Below are positions 57,204 through 64,000 of a stretch of 64,000 nucleotides of DNA, in pieces. Position numbers and translations under genes: made by a program. Under the pieces are notes generated by a model. It was not told where the DNA came from. It worked only from the letters and a program-made list of their open reading frames with translations, and made no database searches. Source of the DNA: Pandoraea terrigena (GTDB lineage: Bacteria; Pseudomonadota; Gammaproteobacteria; Burkholderiales; Burkholderiaceae); contig NZ_CABPRU010000003.1 in assembly GCF_902459705.1 (NCBI RefSeq), forward strand, positions 62,001-126,000, read 5' to 3'. Position 1 is the first letter of the stretch. Every line of letters begins with the position of its first letter.

Positions 57204-58205
57204 ATGTCCGAGCAAGACGATTTGATGGCGGAAGCCTTTGCCCACCTGGAAGCCGGCGACCCCGAGTCGGCGCTGGAGATTGGCAAGCGGCTTGAGTCGA
57301 TGCAGTACTCGGGCGCCTATGAGGTACAGGCGATGGCCTACGCCGACATGGACGACATGGAACAGGCGGTGGCCATCCTGGAAGCCGGTGTCGCGCATGC
57401 CCCGGGCGTCTGGTTGCTCTGGCAACTGCTCGGCAACTACCGCTCCGACCTGGGGCGCTTCCCCGGCGCCATCGAGGCGTACGAAGCCGCCGGCAACTGC
57501 GCGCCGGACGAAGACCTCGTCATCGTCGACTTCAATCACGCCAATGCCCTCGCCCGCCACGGCGATTTCACGTCAGCACAGACGCGTCTCGACCGTGTGC
57601 TCGAAAACCCGCACCTCGCGCAGGCCGGCCGCGCCTTCATCGAGAACGCCATCGCGCTGCGCATGCACCTGTTCAACGCGCAAGGTGAGCCGAACGCCGC
57701 CATCGCGACATACGAATCGCTGCACAAGCACGAGCGCGATGACGAAGGCAGCAACGTGGCGATGGCCGATGTGCTCGCCGAGCTGTCGCTGGCGTACAAG
57801 CAGTCGGGCGATAACGAAAAGGCGCTCGCGTCGGCGCTGGAGGCCGTGCAGCTCTACAAGTGGAGCGATACCGCCCTTTGGGCGCTGCGCGCCGCACGCG
57901 ACGCACAGTCGGATACGGCACAGGTGATGCATCTGATCGTGGAAGGTCACTGGTACGAGCCGCTGGAAGACGAAGACCCCGATGGCCCTCCCCCCGAGTT
58001 CGTCACCACCTACGATGTGGTGGCCGACGATGCGGCGGAAGCCCTGCGCCTGATCGCGGAATGCGAGCCACCGCAAGTGCGCGACTCGCTGCGCATCGCC
58101 GAGACGCATCCGGTCGATCACGACGAGGAGTCGCCCGCGCCCTACAAGGGGGTCTATGCCACGGGCGAATACCATATGTATCAGCCGGGCGAGGACATCG
58201 ATTAA
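57204..58205 (+). CDS. Tetratricopeptide-repeat protein of unknown function
   Basis: A 333-residue soluble acidic protein. It contains several TPR-like helix pairs across residues 5-245 (ALEIGKRLESMQ; WLLWQLLGNYRSDLGRFPGAIEAYEAAGN; LAELSLAYKQSGDNEKALASALEA) and an acidic tail ending PGEDID. No signal peptide or membrane segment is seen. I choose the ATG at 57204 because GGAGA lies 7 bp upstream; the frame is open 24 codons further but not convincing. A terminator follows. Likely a cytoplasmic scaffold or adaptor. Confidence 0.8.
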   Translation: MSEQDDLMAEAFAHLEAGDPESALEIGKRLESMQYSGAYEVQAMAYADMDDMEQAVAILEAGVAHAPGVWLLWQLLGNYRSDLGRFPGAIEAYEAAGNCAPDEDLVIVDFNHANALARHGDFTSAQTRLDRVLENPHLAQAGRAFIENAIALRMHLFNAQGEPNAAIATYESLHKHERDDEGSNVAMADVLAELSLAYKQSGDNEKALASALEAVQLYKWSDTALWALRAARDAQSDTAQVMHLIVEGHWYEPLEDEDPDGPPPEFVTTYDVVADDAAEALRLIAECEPPQVRDSLRIAETHPVDHDEESPAPYKGVYATGEYHMYQPGEDID

Positions 58206-58253
58206 GCGAATCCTCCAGGCGCATCGATCTCGCCGTTGGCGACCGAGAACGAC

Positions 58254-58286
58254 AAAGGGCACCGGAACTCACCCGATGCCCTTTTT
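58254..58286 (+). terminator. Rho-independent terminator of the TPR gene
   Basis: AAAGGGCA pairs with TGCCCTTT (inner stem continues with one mismatch), followed by a T-run. It also faces the convergent iron-binding gene. Confidence 0.82.
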
Positions 58287-58347
58287 GATTTGCCGCATCA
58301 ACACGAACGATCACAGGCGCATCTCGCCCCCGCGGTCACGCGTGACT

Positions 58348-59403
58348 TTACTTGTAGCCAGCGCGATCGAGAATCCGCTGTGCTTCCGGCAGACTTTTTG
58401 CGATAGTGCCGATGGGCACATCTTCCGCTTTGAATTGACCCAGCGCGGCAAGCGCCGGGTTCGCCACCTGGGTCGTCGGCACGGCCGGCCACTCGTTGTT
58501 GCCGTTCGCGAAGTATCGTTGCGCTTCGTCGCTCGCGAGATATTCCAGGAACTTCACAGCATTGGCCTGGTTCGGTGCGTGTCTGGCAACGCCCGCCCCC
58601 GCCACATTCACATGCGTGCCCTTGCCTGCCTGATCCGGCCAGATCAAGCCGACCTTGGCCATCAGCGCCTTGTCTTCCGGCTTCTCCGAGCGCGCCATGC
58701 GCACGTAGTAGTACGAGTTCGCCAGCGCCACGCTGCACTCGCCCGTCGCCACGGCCTTGATCTGATCGGTGTCCCCGCCGCGCGGCGCCCGTGCGAAGTT
58801 CGCCACCATGCCTTCGGCCCATTTCTGCGTCGCCGGCGCACCCTCACGCACGATCAGCGCGCCCACCAGCGAGAGCATGTACGGATGCGAGCCCGAACGG
58901 GTGCAGACTTGCCCCTTGTGCGACGGATCGGCGAGCGACGTGTACGTCTGCACGGTCTTGGGGTCGACCTTGTCCTTGTTGTAGACGATGACACGTGCCC
59001 GTGTCGAAAAGCCGTACCAGTCGGTACCCGCTTTCGTGCTCGCGGCGTGGAGCTTCGCCGGAATGCGTGCGTCGAGCGTCCCCGACCGGGTCGGCTGGAA
59101 CAGCCCCGCCTCGTCGGCTTTCGCCAGTCGCGCCGCGTCGACCATCAGAATGACGTCCGCCGGACTCTTCGCCCCCTCGCTCTTCAAACGCTCGAGCAGC
59201 GCAGCGTCGTCCGCTTCGATCCGGTTGATCTTGATGCCGGTCTGCCGTGTGAACGTGCCGAAAAGCTGCTCGTCGGTCTGGTAATGACGCGCCGAGTACA
59301 GGTTCAGCACGCCACCGGTGTCGGCCTGTGCGCCGAGTGTCGCCCCCATTACGCTGCCGAGCACCGTCAGTCGCGCCAGTTTGCCGATCGTCTTCGCCTT
59401 CAT
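58348..59403 (-). CDS. Periplasmic Fe3+-binding protein (FbpA/FutA family)
   Basis: A 351-residue extracellular-solute-binding protein with a signal peptide (about 1-27, cleavage near AQA-DT). The FbpA/FutA signature is LNLYSARHY near the N-terminus and the tyrosine cluster NSYYYVRM that binds ferric iron, plus RSGSHPYMLSLVGALI. No permease or ATPase gene lies beside it in this window. A promoter with an overlapping Fur-box-like site is just upstream, consistent with iron repression. Confidence 0.92.
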   Translation of the reverse strand: MKAKTIGKLARLTVLGSVMGATLGAQADTGGVLNLYSARHYQTDEQLFGTFTRQTGIKINRIEADDAALLERLKSEGAKSPADVILMVDAARLAKADEAGLFQPTRSGTLDARIPAKLHAASTKAGTDWYGFSTRARVIVYNKDKVDPKTVQTYTSLADPSHKGQVCTRSGSHPYMLSLVGALIVREGAPATQKWAEGMVANFARAPRGGDTDQIKAVATGECSVALANSYYYVRMARSEKPEDKALMAKVGLIWPDQAGKGTHVNVAGAGVARHAPNQANAVKFLEYLASDEAQRYFANGNNEWPAVPTTQVANPALAALGQFKAEDVPIGTIAKSLPEAQRILDRAGYK

Positions 59404-59825
59404 GGGCCATTCCCCTCGCTGTCATGGTTTCGTAGAGAGGAACAGGATAATGAAAAAGGCACAAAGTTGCAAATGATTCCCATTCGCGTTATTTCCGATA
59501 TTCATTATCTGAAGCGTTCGGGATGGGATGCGCCGTGGAGCGACGACGTGGGTGCGAGGTCGGCGAACCGCCAAGGCCGGCGCACCTGAGGACGGATGGC
59601 ACGCGAACTTGGCGCCCGCCGTGTGTTGCGGCTGATAAGACGAGGCACCCCGCCAAAGGTTCCTGCCGGGTCCGCGCATCACTACGATATCCTCGAAAAG
59701 TGAACCGAATTGCGCCTGCGCGGCTCCAACCGCCGTAAAATTGTGCGTCGACGCACGTCGGTTGCCAGCCTTCTCCATGGCCGAAGGCGCTACGCGCGTT
59801 TGTCCTGCCCTGCCGGAGTTTCCCC
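59404..59825. other. Divergent intergenic region between iron-binding and patatin genes
   Basis: Besides the iron-regulated promoter above, I see no gene. The right half is the leader of the patatin gene; no clear plus-strand promoter can be named. Confidence 0.4.
59444..59487 (-). promoter_or_regulatory. Promoter of the Fe3+-binding protein with overlapping Fur-box-like site
   Basis: On the minus strand TTGCAA (59467-59472), a 17-bp spacer and TATCCT (59444-59449) form a sigma-70 promoter. The minus 35 overlaps GAATGGGAATCATTT (59471-59485), which resembles the Fur repeat AATGAGAATCATT. Confidence 0.65.
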
Positions 59826-60950
59826 TTGTTGTCGTTGATTCGAACGTTACGCCGCCCTGTCACACCGACAGCCCACGGTGACCCCGCCTTGTTGCCCCCT
59901 CTATCGCGCACGCTTTTGCGTCCCCTTTTGCGCCCCCTATCCTCCATCCTCGCCGGCGCACGTTTCCGGCGCACTGCGTCGCCCCGCACGGCCTTGAGCG
60001 CGCTTGCCATGGCCGCCGTGCTGGCCGGGTGCGCAAGCGCCCCGGCGGGCAACGCGCCGGTGGCGCCTATCGACCCCCTGCCGTCGACCGCGCAAACACC
60101 GTCGGCACCCGTAGCACCGCCGAAGGTCGTCCGTCCGCTGAAGATCGGCCTCGCGCTGGGCGGCGGCGCGGCGCGCGGGTTTGCGCACGTCGGCGTCATC
60201 AAGGCGCTGGAAGCGCGTGGCATTCACGCGGACATCGTGGTCGGCACCAGTGCGGGCAGCGTGGTTGGCGCGATGTACGCCTCAGGCCTGAACGGCTTCC
60301 AGCTCAACCGTCTGGCGTCAACGATGGACGAGGCGTCGATTAGCGACTGGACGATGCCGTTCCGCGCGCGCGGCATGCTGCGCGGCGAAGCCCTGCAGTC
60401 TTACGTCAACAAGATCATCAAGGATCGTCCGATCGAGCAGATGCCGCGCCAGTTGGGCATCGTGGCCACCGATTTGCAGAGCGGCGCGCCGATCCTGTTC
60501 CGCCGCGGCAATACCGGGCAGGCCGTGCGGGCGTCGAGCAGCGTGCCAGGCGTGTTCGAGCCTGTGCATATCGGCACGCGCGATTATGTCGACGGCGGCC
60601 TGGTCGCGCCGGTGCCCGCCGAATACGCCCGCCAGATGGGCGCCGACTTCGTGATTGCCGTCGACATTTCAGCCAACCCGACCGCACAGGCAACGCAAGG
60701 CCAGTTCGACATCCTCATGCAGACGTTCACGATCATGGGTCAGTCGATCAAGCAGTACGAACTGGAGAAGAATGCGGACGTGGTGATTCGTCCGTCGCTG
60801 GCAAAGATGGGCGCCTCGGACTTCCAGGGCCGTAATCGCGCCATCCTGGCAGGTGAAGAAGCGGTTGCCGCGATGTGGCCGCAAATCCAGCGCAAGCTGG
60901 CCGAAGCGCAGACGGAAGCCACGCGAGGCACGTCTCAAGCCTCGCGCTGA
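59826..60950 (+). CDS. Patatin-like phospholipase, predicted lipoprotein
   Basis: A serine lipid acyl hydrolase of the RssA/patatin type. The oxyanion motif GLALGGGAARGFAHVG is at residue ~108, the nucleophile S142 is in VGTSAGSVVGA and the catalytic Asp is in RDYVDGGLVAPVP. A lipobox LAGC (C69 from the first possible start) suggests an envelope lipoprotein. The start is uncertain: the frame has only TTG codons before the signal region (59826, 59829, 59889, 59913) and an ATG that would leave too short a signal, so 59826 is an outer limit. A bidirectional terminator follows. Confidence 0.88.
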   Translation: MLSLIRTLRRPVTPTAHGDPALLPPLSRTLLRPLLRPLSSILAGARFRRTASPRTALSALAMAAVLAGCASAPAGNAPVAPIDPLPSTAQTPSAPVAPPKVVRPLKIGLALGGGAARGFAHVGVIKALEARGIHADIVVGTSAGSVVGAMYASGLNGFQLNRLASTMDEASISDWTMPFRARGMLRGEALQSYVNKIIKDRPIEQMPRQLGIVATDLQSGAPILFRRGNTGQAVRASSSVPGVFEPVHIGTRDYVDGGLVAPVPAEYARQMGADFVIAVDISANPTAQATQGQFDILMQTFTIMGQSIKQYELEKNADVVIRPSLAKMGASDFQGRNRAILAGEEAVAAMWPQIQRKLAEAQTEATRGTSQASR

Positions 60951-60991
60951 TCGAGGCAGCGCCGGGCCTGCCGCCGCAACCGCCCCTGAAA

Positions 60992-61024
60992 AACGAAATG
61001 CCGCCCACTGGGCGGCATTTCGTT
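60992..61024. terminator. Bidirectional terminator between patatin and NlpC/P60 genes
   Basis: A perfect 15-bp stem (aacgaaatgccgccc) with a 3-nt loop and A/T-rich outer ends, in the convergent gap. Confidence 0.82.
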
Positions 61025-61065
61025 CTGCTGTCTCGATATCCGCCAACGCCGCGGACATCGAACGC

Positions 61066-61785
61066 TTACATCGGGTGGTCGTTCTTGAAGAGTTGCTCGA
61101 CGCGCGTCAGTTCAGCGCTGGCCTTGAGCGTTTCGACGCGGCGCGCGCCGTTGTAGCGGGCCGACCAGTACGATTCACGCAGATCCTCCACGCGAATCTT
61201 GCCGCCAGTGGCCGGCGCATGCACGAACTTGTCGCCGCCAATGTAGATGCCGACGTGCGAGAAGCTGCGACGCATGGTATTGAAGAACACCAGATCGCCC
61301 GGCTTCAGATCGGTCTTGGCGATGCGCTCGCCCACCTGGCTCATCTCTTCCGCGCGGCGCGGCAGCATGAAGTTGAGCGTGTCCTGGAATACATAACGCA
61401 CGAAACCGCTGCAATCGAGACCGCTATCCGGCGTGTTGCCCCCGTATTTGTAGCGAACGCCGATGTAGTTCAGCGCGCCCAGTACCACGTCCGAGGCCTT
61501 GTCGGTCACATTCGAGAGCAGCTTCTGCGCGCGTTGCACCCGCGATTCTTCAACCGGTGCCTGCGGGGCCGCGTCGGGCACGGCCGACGTTGCGACGTTC
61601 GCGGCAACATTCTGGGCAGCGCTGAAAGAGCCGCCCGCCTGAAGGGTGGCGGCGGCCGCACGTGCGGCGGCGGTCGGGCCGTTGTTGTAGTCGTCTGCCT
61701 GCGCCGTCAACGAGGCGGTGACGAGGCCGGCGGCAGTGAACGCGAGAAGGAGTGTCTTGCGGATGCGCGGAGGGGTCGTCTGCAT
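61066..61785 (-). CDS. NlpC/P60-family peptidoglycan hydrolase
   Basis: A 239-residue exported peptidase of the kind that cuts stem peptides in cell-wall turnover. After a signal peptide (about 1-31, cleavage near AQA-DD) and an Ala-rich linker, the NlpC/P60 domain has catalytic C125 in LDCSGFVRYVF and histidines H177 in FSHVGIYIGG and H189 in KFVHAP. The ATG at 61785 fits the signal peptide; the open frame further upstream is unconserved. Its promoter is an unusually well-formed sigma-70 site with palindromes. Confidence 0.92.
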   Translation of the reverse strand: MQTTPPRIRKTLLLAFTAAGLVTASLTAQADDYNNGPTAAARAAAATLQAGGSFSAAQNVAANVATSAVPDAAPQAPVEESRVQRAQKLLSNVTDKASDVVLGALNYIGVRYKYGGNTPDSGLDCSGFVRYVFQDTLNFMLPRRAEEMSQVGERIAKTDLKPGDLVFFNTMRRSFSHVGIYIGGDKFVHAPATGGKIRVEDLRESYWSARYNGARRVETLKASAELTRVEQLFKNDHPM

Positions 61786-62095
61786 TAGTCGCCGGTGTGA
61801 GTGTGTCGGATGGCCGATGAGTCGCTCGTCAGGTGCAACAGGATGCTGCCGTGTCAAACGCCTTCGAGTCACGCCCGGCTGACCCACCGCCGAACTTGTC
61901 GTCTTGACTGACCGTTAACTCGTTGAATATTCAACTTAATTGGTACGCGATAGTAATGTGAACGTCACATGATGTCAAAAGGTAATAGAAAAAAACAATC
62001 AGCACAATCAGAAAATTTTCATTCCCAATCGGGCCATTGCGATTTGGCCGATGTTGTGCGACGTTGCGCGATATTTCATTGCAACGTCATGCGTC
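61786..62095. other. Intergenic region between yejF and the NlpC/P60 gene
   Basis: About 310 bp. It holds the promoter and palindromes above in its middle and a long leader for the NlpC/P60 gene. The right part, AT-rich around 61975-62025, has no gene and no clear yejF terminator. Confidence 0.5.
61950..61978 (-). promoter_or_regulatory. Sigma-70 promoter of the NlpC/P60 gene with operator-like palindrome
   Basis: Minus strand TTGACA (61973-61978), exactly 17 bp, then TACTAT (61950-61955). The spacer holds a perfect palindrome ATGTGAnnnTCACAT (61956-61970). A second 14-bp palindrome GTTGAATATTCAAC lies just downstream of the expected start (61922-61935). This looks like a repressor-controlled promoter. 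Confidence 0.75.
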
Positions 62096-63691
62096 TTACA
62101 GCATCGCCGCCGCAACCAACGCTCGCGTGTAATCGTTCTGCGGATCGAACAGCACCGACTCTGTGTCCCCCTGCTCGACCAGATACCCGTCCTTGAAGAC
62201 CAGCACGCGGTGTGCCATCGCACGCATGACGGCCAGGTCGTGACTGATAAAGAGGTAGCTCAGGTTGTACTTGATCTGCAGTTGCGCGAGCAGATGGAGC
62301 ACCTGCTGCTGAATGGACACGTCGAGCGCGCTGGTCGGCTCGTCGAGCACAATCATCTGCGGGTCGACCACGAGGGCGCGCGCGATCGCAATCCGCTGCC
62401 GTTGACCGCCCGAAAATTCGTGCGGATAGCGCGACATGGCACGCGCATCGATCCCGACTTCGCGCAACACGTCCACCACGCGAGTTCGCCGCTCGTCTTC
62501 CGTCAGTTGCGGCCGATGTAGCGCAAGCCCCTCGCCCACGATCTCCTCGATCGTCATGCGCGGCGACAACGAGCCGAATGGGTCCTGGAACACGATCTGC
62601 ATGCGCGAGCGCAGCGTGCGCTGCGCCTTGCCACGATAGGCGGAGAGCGGCTCGCCCTGGAATTCGATCTGCCCCTCGCTCGCGCGCTGAAGTCCGAGCA
62701 ACGCCATCGCGAGCGTCGACTTGCCGGAGCCCGACTCGCCCACCACGCCCAGCGTCTCGCCCTGACGCAGCGCCAGGTCGAGCGGATGCACCGCACGGAA
62801 CCGTCCGCGCCGAAACCAGCCGCGCGGGCCCGGCTGCGACGTCGCATAGTCGACCGCGACGCCGCGCGCTTCGAGCAACACCGGCGCAATCGGCAACACC
62901 GGATGAATCTCCCGCTGCGGTCGACTGTCGAGCAGCTTGCGCGTGTAGGGATGTTGTGGATTCGTGAAGAGCGTCTCGGTGACGGCACACTCCACGAGGA
63001 CGCCTTTCTCCATCACCGCGACACGTTGCGCGAAACGCCGCACCAGGTTCAGATCGTGCGTGATGAGCAGCACCGCCATGCCACGCGTCTCGGCGGCATC
63101 GCGTTGCAACTCCAGCAGCAACTCGATGATCTGTGCACGAATGGTGACGTCGAGTGCCGTGGTCGGTTCGTCGGCCAGCAGCAGCTTGGGCCGGCACGCG
63201 AGCGCCATCGCAATCATGGCGCGCTGACGTTGTCCGCCCGACAACTCGTGCGGGAAATGCGACACACGGCGCTCCGGCTCGGGAATGCCCGTGCGGCGCA
63301 GCAACTCCACCGCGCGCGCCTTCGCCTGCTTGGGGAACAGCCCTTCATGCAACTCGAGCGCCTCGGCAATCTGCTCGCCGATCGAATAGAGCGGATTGAG
63401 CGCGGTCATCGGCTCCTGGAAGATCATGGCGATGTCGTTGCCACGCAGCCCGCGCATCTCGCGCTCGCTCACGCTGGCCAGGTCAACGCCGTCGAGCATG
63501 ATGCGTCCCTGTATCTGCGCGTCCTGCAACAGCCGCAGGATGGCCAGTGCCGTCACACTCTTGCCCGAGCCCGACTCGCCGACCAGCGCGACGCGCTCGC
63601 CACGCCCGATGGCGAAGCTGATGTCCTTCACGGCCTCGGTGTCGCCGAAGCGCACCGACAGGTTTTCGACACTGAGTAGCGGTGCGCTCAC
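62096..63691 (-). CDS. yejF: Dipeptide/oligopeptide ABC transporter fused ATPase YejF
   Basis: A 531-residue tandem ATPase for the YejABEF importer, which in enterobacteria brings in peptides and microcin C. Two full nucleotide-binding domains are present, each with GESGSGKS, LSGGQRQRAMIAMAL or FSGGQRQRIAIARAL, and DEPTTALD or DEPTSALD, as in E. coli YejF (529 residues). The GTG at 63691 overlaps the yejE stop by 4 bp (GTGA); a longer upstream frame would run inside yejE and is rejected. Confidence 0.95.
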   Translation of the reverse strand: MSAPLLSVENLSVRFGDTEAVKDISFAIGRGERVALVGESGSGKSVTALAILRLLQDAQIQGRIMLDGVDLASVSEREMRGLRGNDIAMIFQEPMTALNPLYSIGEQIAEALELHEGLFPKQAKARAVELLRRTGIPEPERRVSHFPHELSGGQRQRAMIAMALACRPKLLLADEPTTALDVTIRAQIIELLLELQRDAAETRGMAVLLITHDLNLVRRFAQRVAVMEKGVLVECAVTETLFTNPQHPYTRKLLDSRPQREIHPVLPIAPVLLEARGVAVDYATSQPGPRGWFRRGRFRAVHPLDLALRQGETLGVVGESGSGKSTLAMALLGLQRASEGQIEFQGEPLSAYRGKAQRTLRSRMQIVFQDPFGSLSPRMTIEEIVGEGLALHRPQLTEDERRTRVVDVLREVGIDARAMSRYPHEFSGGQRQRIAIARALVVDPQMIVLDEPTSALDVSIQQQVLHLLAQLQIKYNLSYLFISHDLAVMRAMAHRVLVFKDGYLVEQGDTESVLFDPQNDYTRALVAAAML

Positions 63692-64000
63692 ACTGCCCCC
63701 CCGGCGGCCGCCTGCTTGTCCGCAACCCGTGTGTCGAGCGCATTGCGCAAGGCATCCCCCATGAACGTGAGCAACAACAGCGTGAGCACGAGCACAACGA
63801 ACGTCGCCAGCGAAATCCACCACGCGTCGAGATTCGCCTTGCCCTGATTGAGTAGTTCACCCAGGCTGGGGGTCGGCGGCGGCACGCCGAGCCCGAGGAA
63901 GTCGAGACTCGTGAGCGCGAGAATCGCCCCGCTCATGCGGAACGGCAGGAACGTGATGACCGGCGTCATGCTGTTGGGCAGCACGTGACGCCGGATGATC
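63688..64000 (-). CDS. yejE: YejE-like ABC transporter permease (5' end outside window)
   Basis: The C-terminal ~103 residues of an oligopeptide permease are visible, starting mid-gene with IIRRHVLPNSMTPVITFLPF (the EAA-like region) and ending with one further helix and VADKQAAAGGAV. It overlaps yejF by 4 bp. The rest, and presumably yejA and yejB, lie beyond the right edge. Confidence 0.92.
   Translation of the reverse strand, partial: IIRRHVLPNSMTPVITFLPFRMSGAILALTSLDFLGLGVPPPTPSLGELLNQGKANLDAWWISLATFVVLVLTLLLLTFMGDALRNALDTRVADKQAAAGGAV

Overview
The window looks like chromosomal DNA of a beta-proteobacterium of the Burkholderiaceae, most probably Pandoraea or a close relative. The reasons are the high GC content, strongly GC-biased third codon positions, and the gene order ndk-rlmN-rodZ-ispG-hisS-yfgM-bamB-der-hfq-hflX-hflK-hflC-hisZ-purA followed by surE-pcm-nlpD-rpoS, which is typical of Burkholderiales. 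I see no insertion sequence, prophage, CRISPR array or tRNA. One structural RNA gene, the 4.5S signal recognition particle RNA (ffs), is present. Almost all genes are intact; only aceF (left edge) and yejE (right edge) are cut by the window.

Layout. 1-4.1 kb: pyruvate dehydrogenase E1 and E2 (aceE-aceF) on the minus strand. 4.4-7.5 kb: a divergent PAS histidine kinase and FixJ-type regulator. 7.9-11.1 kb: folD and the oligopeptidase prlC. 11.2-28.6 kb: a long minus-strand housekeeping run covering purine salvage and synthesis, histidine regulation, the HflKC protease modulators, Hfq, ribosome GTPases, outer membrane assembly, HisRS, isoprenoid synthesis, cell shape, rRNA/tRNA methylation and nucleotide metabolism. 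29-36.4 kb: a Bax-inhibitor-1 membrane protein, then rlmD, an exonuclease, and the stationary-phase block rpoS-nlpD-pcm-surE. 36.5-41.7 kb: an accessory SsuABC/TauABC-type importer, a family III CoA-transferase and a LuxR-type regulator. 42-51.1 kb: the most unusual region, described next. 51.4-64 kb: recR-ybaB-dnaX, ffs, trxA, rho, a TPR protein, an Fe3+-binding protein with a Fur-box-like promoter, a patatin lipoprotein, an NlpC/P60 hydrolase and the end of a yejABEF peptide importer.

The region worth attention is 42.0-51.1 kb. Seven minus-strand genes encode exported proteins in the same order as the Pseudomonas functional-amyloid operon fapABCDEF: a small secreted protein; an extra small glycine-rich secreted protein; a three-repeat FapB-like protein; a larger three-repeat FapC-like protein with a long novel N-terminal domain; a C39 cysteine protease (FapD-like); a FapE-like protein; and a coiled-coil plus beta-barrel outer membrane protein (FapF-like). 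A good sigma-54 promoter lies directly upstream. A VpsR-type sigma-54 activator gene lies just behind it, closed off by its own terminator. A strong hairpin with a T-run sits exactly between the putative fibril genes and the secretion genes, which could set subunit-to-machinery ratios. A convergent secreted protein at 42.1 kb shares a distinctive LWDE motif with the first gene of the operon. I infer a sigma-54-controlled, possibly c-di-GMP-responsive, amyloid biofilm system that differs from the Pseudomonas one in gene content and in the size of its main subunit.
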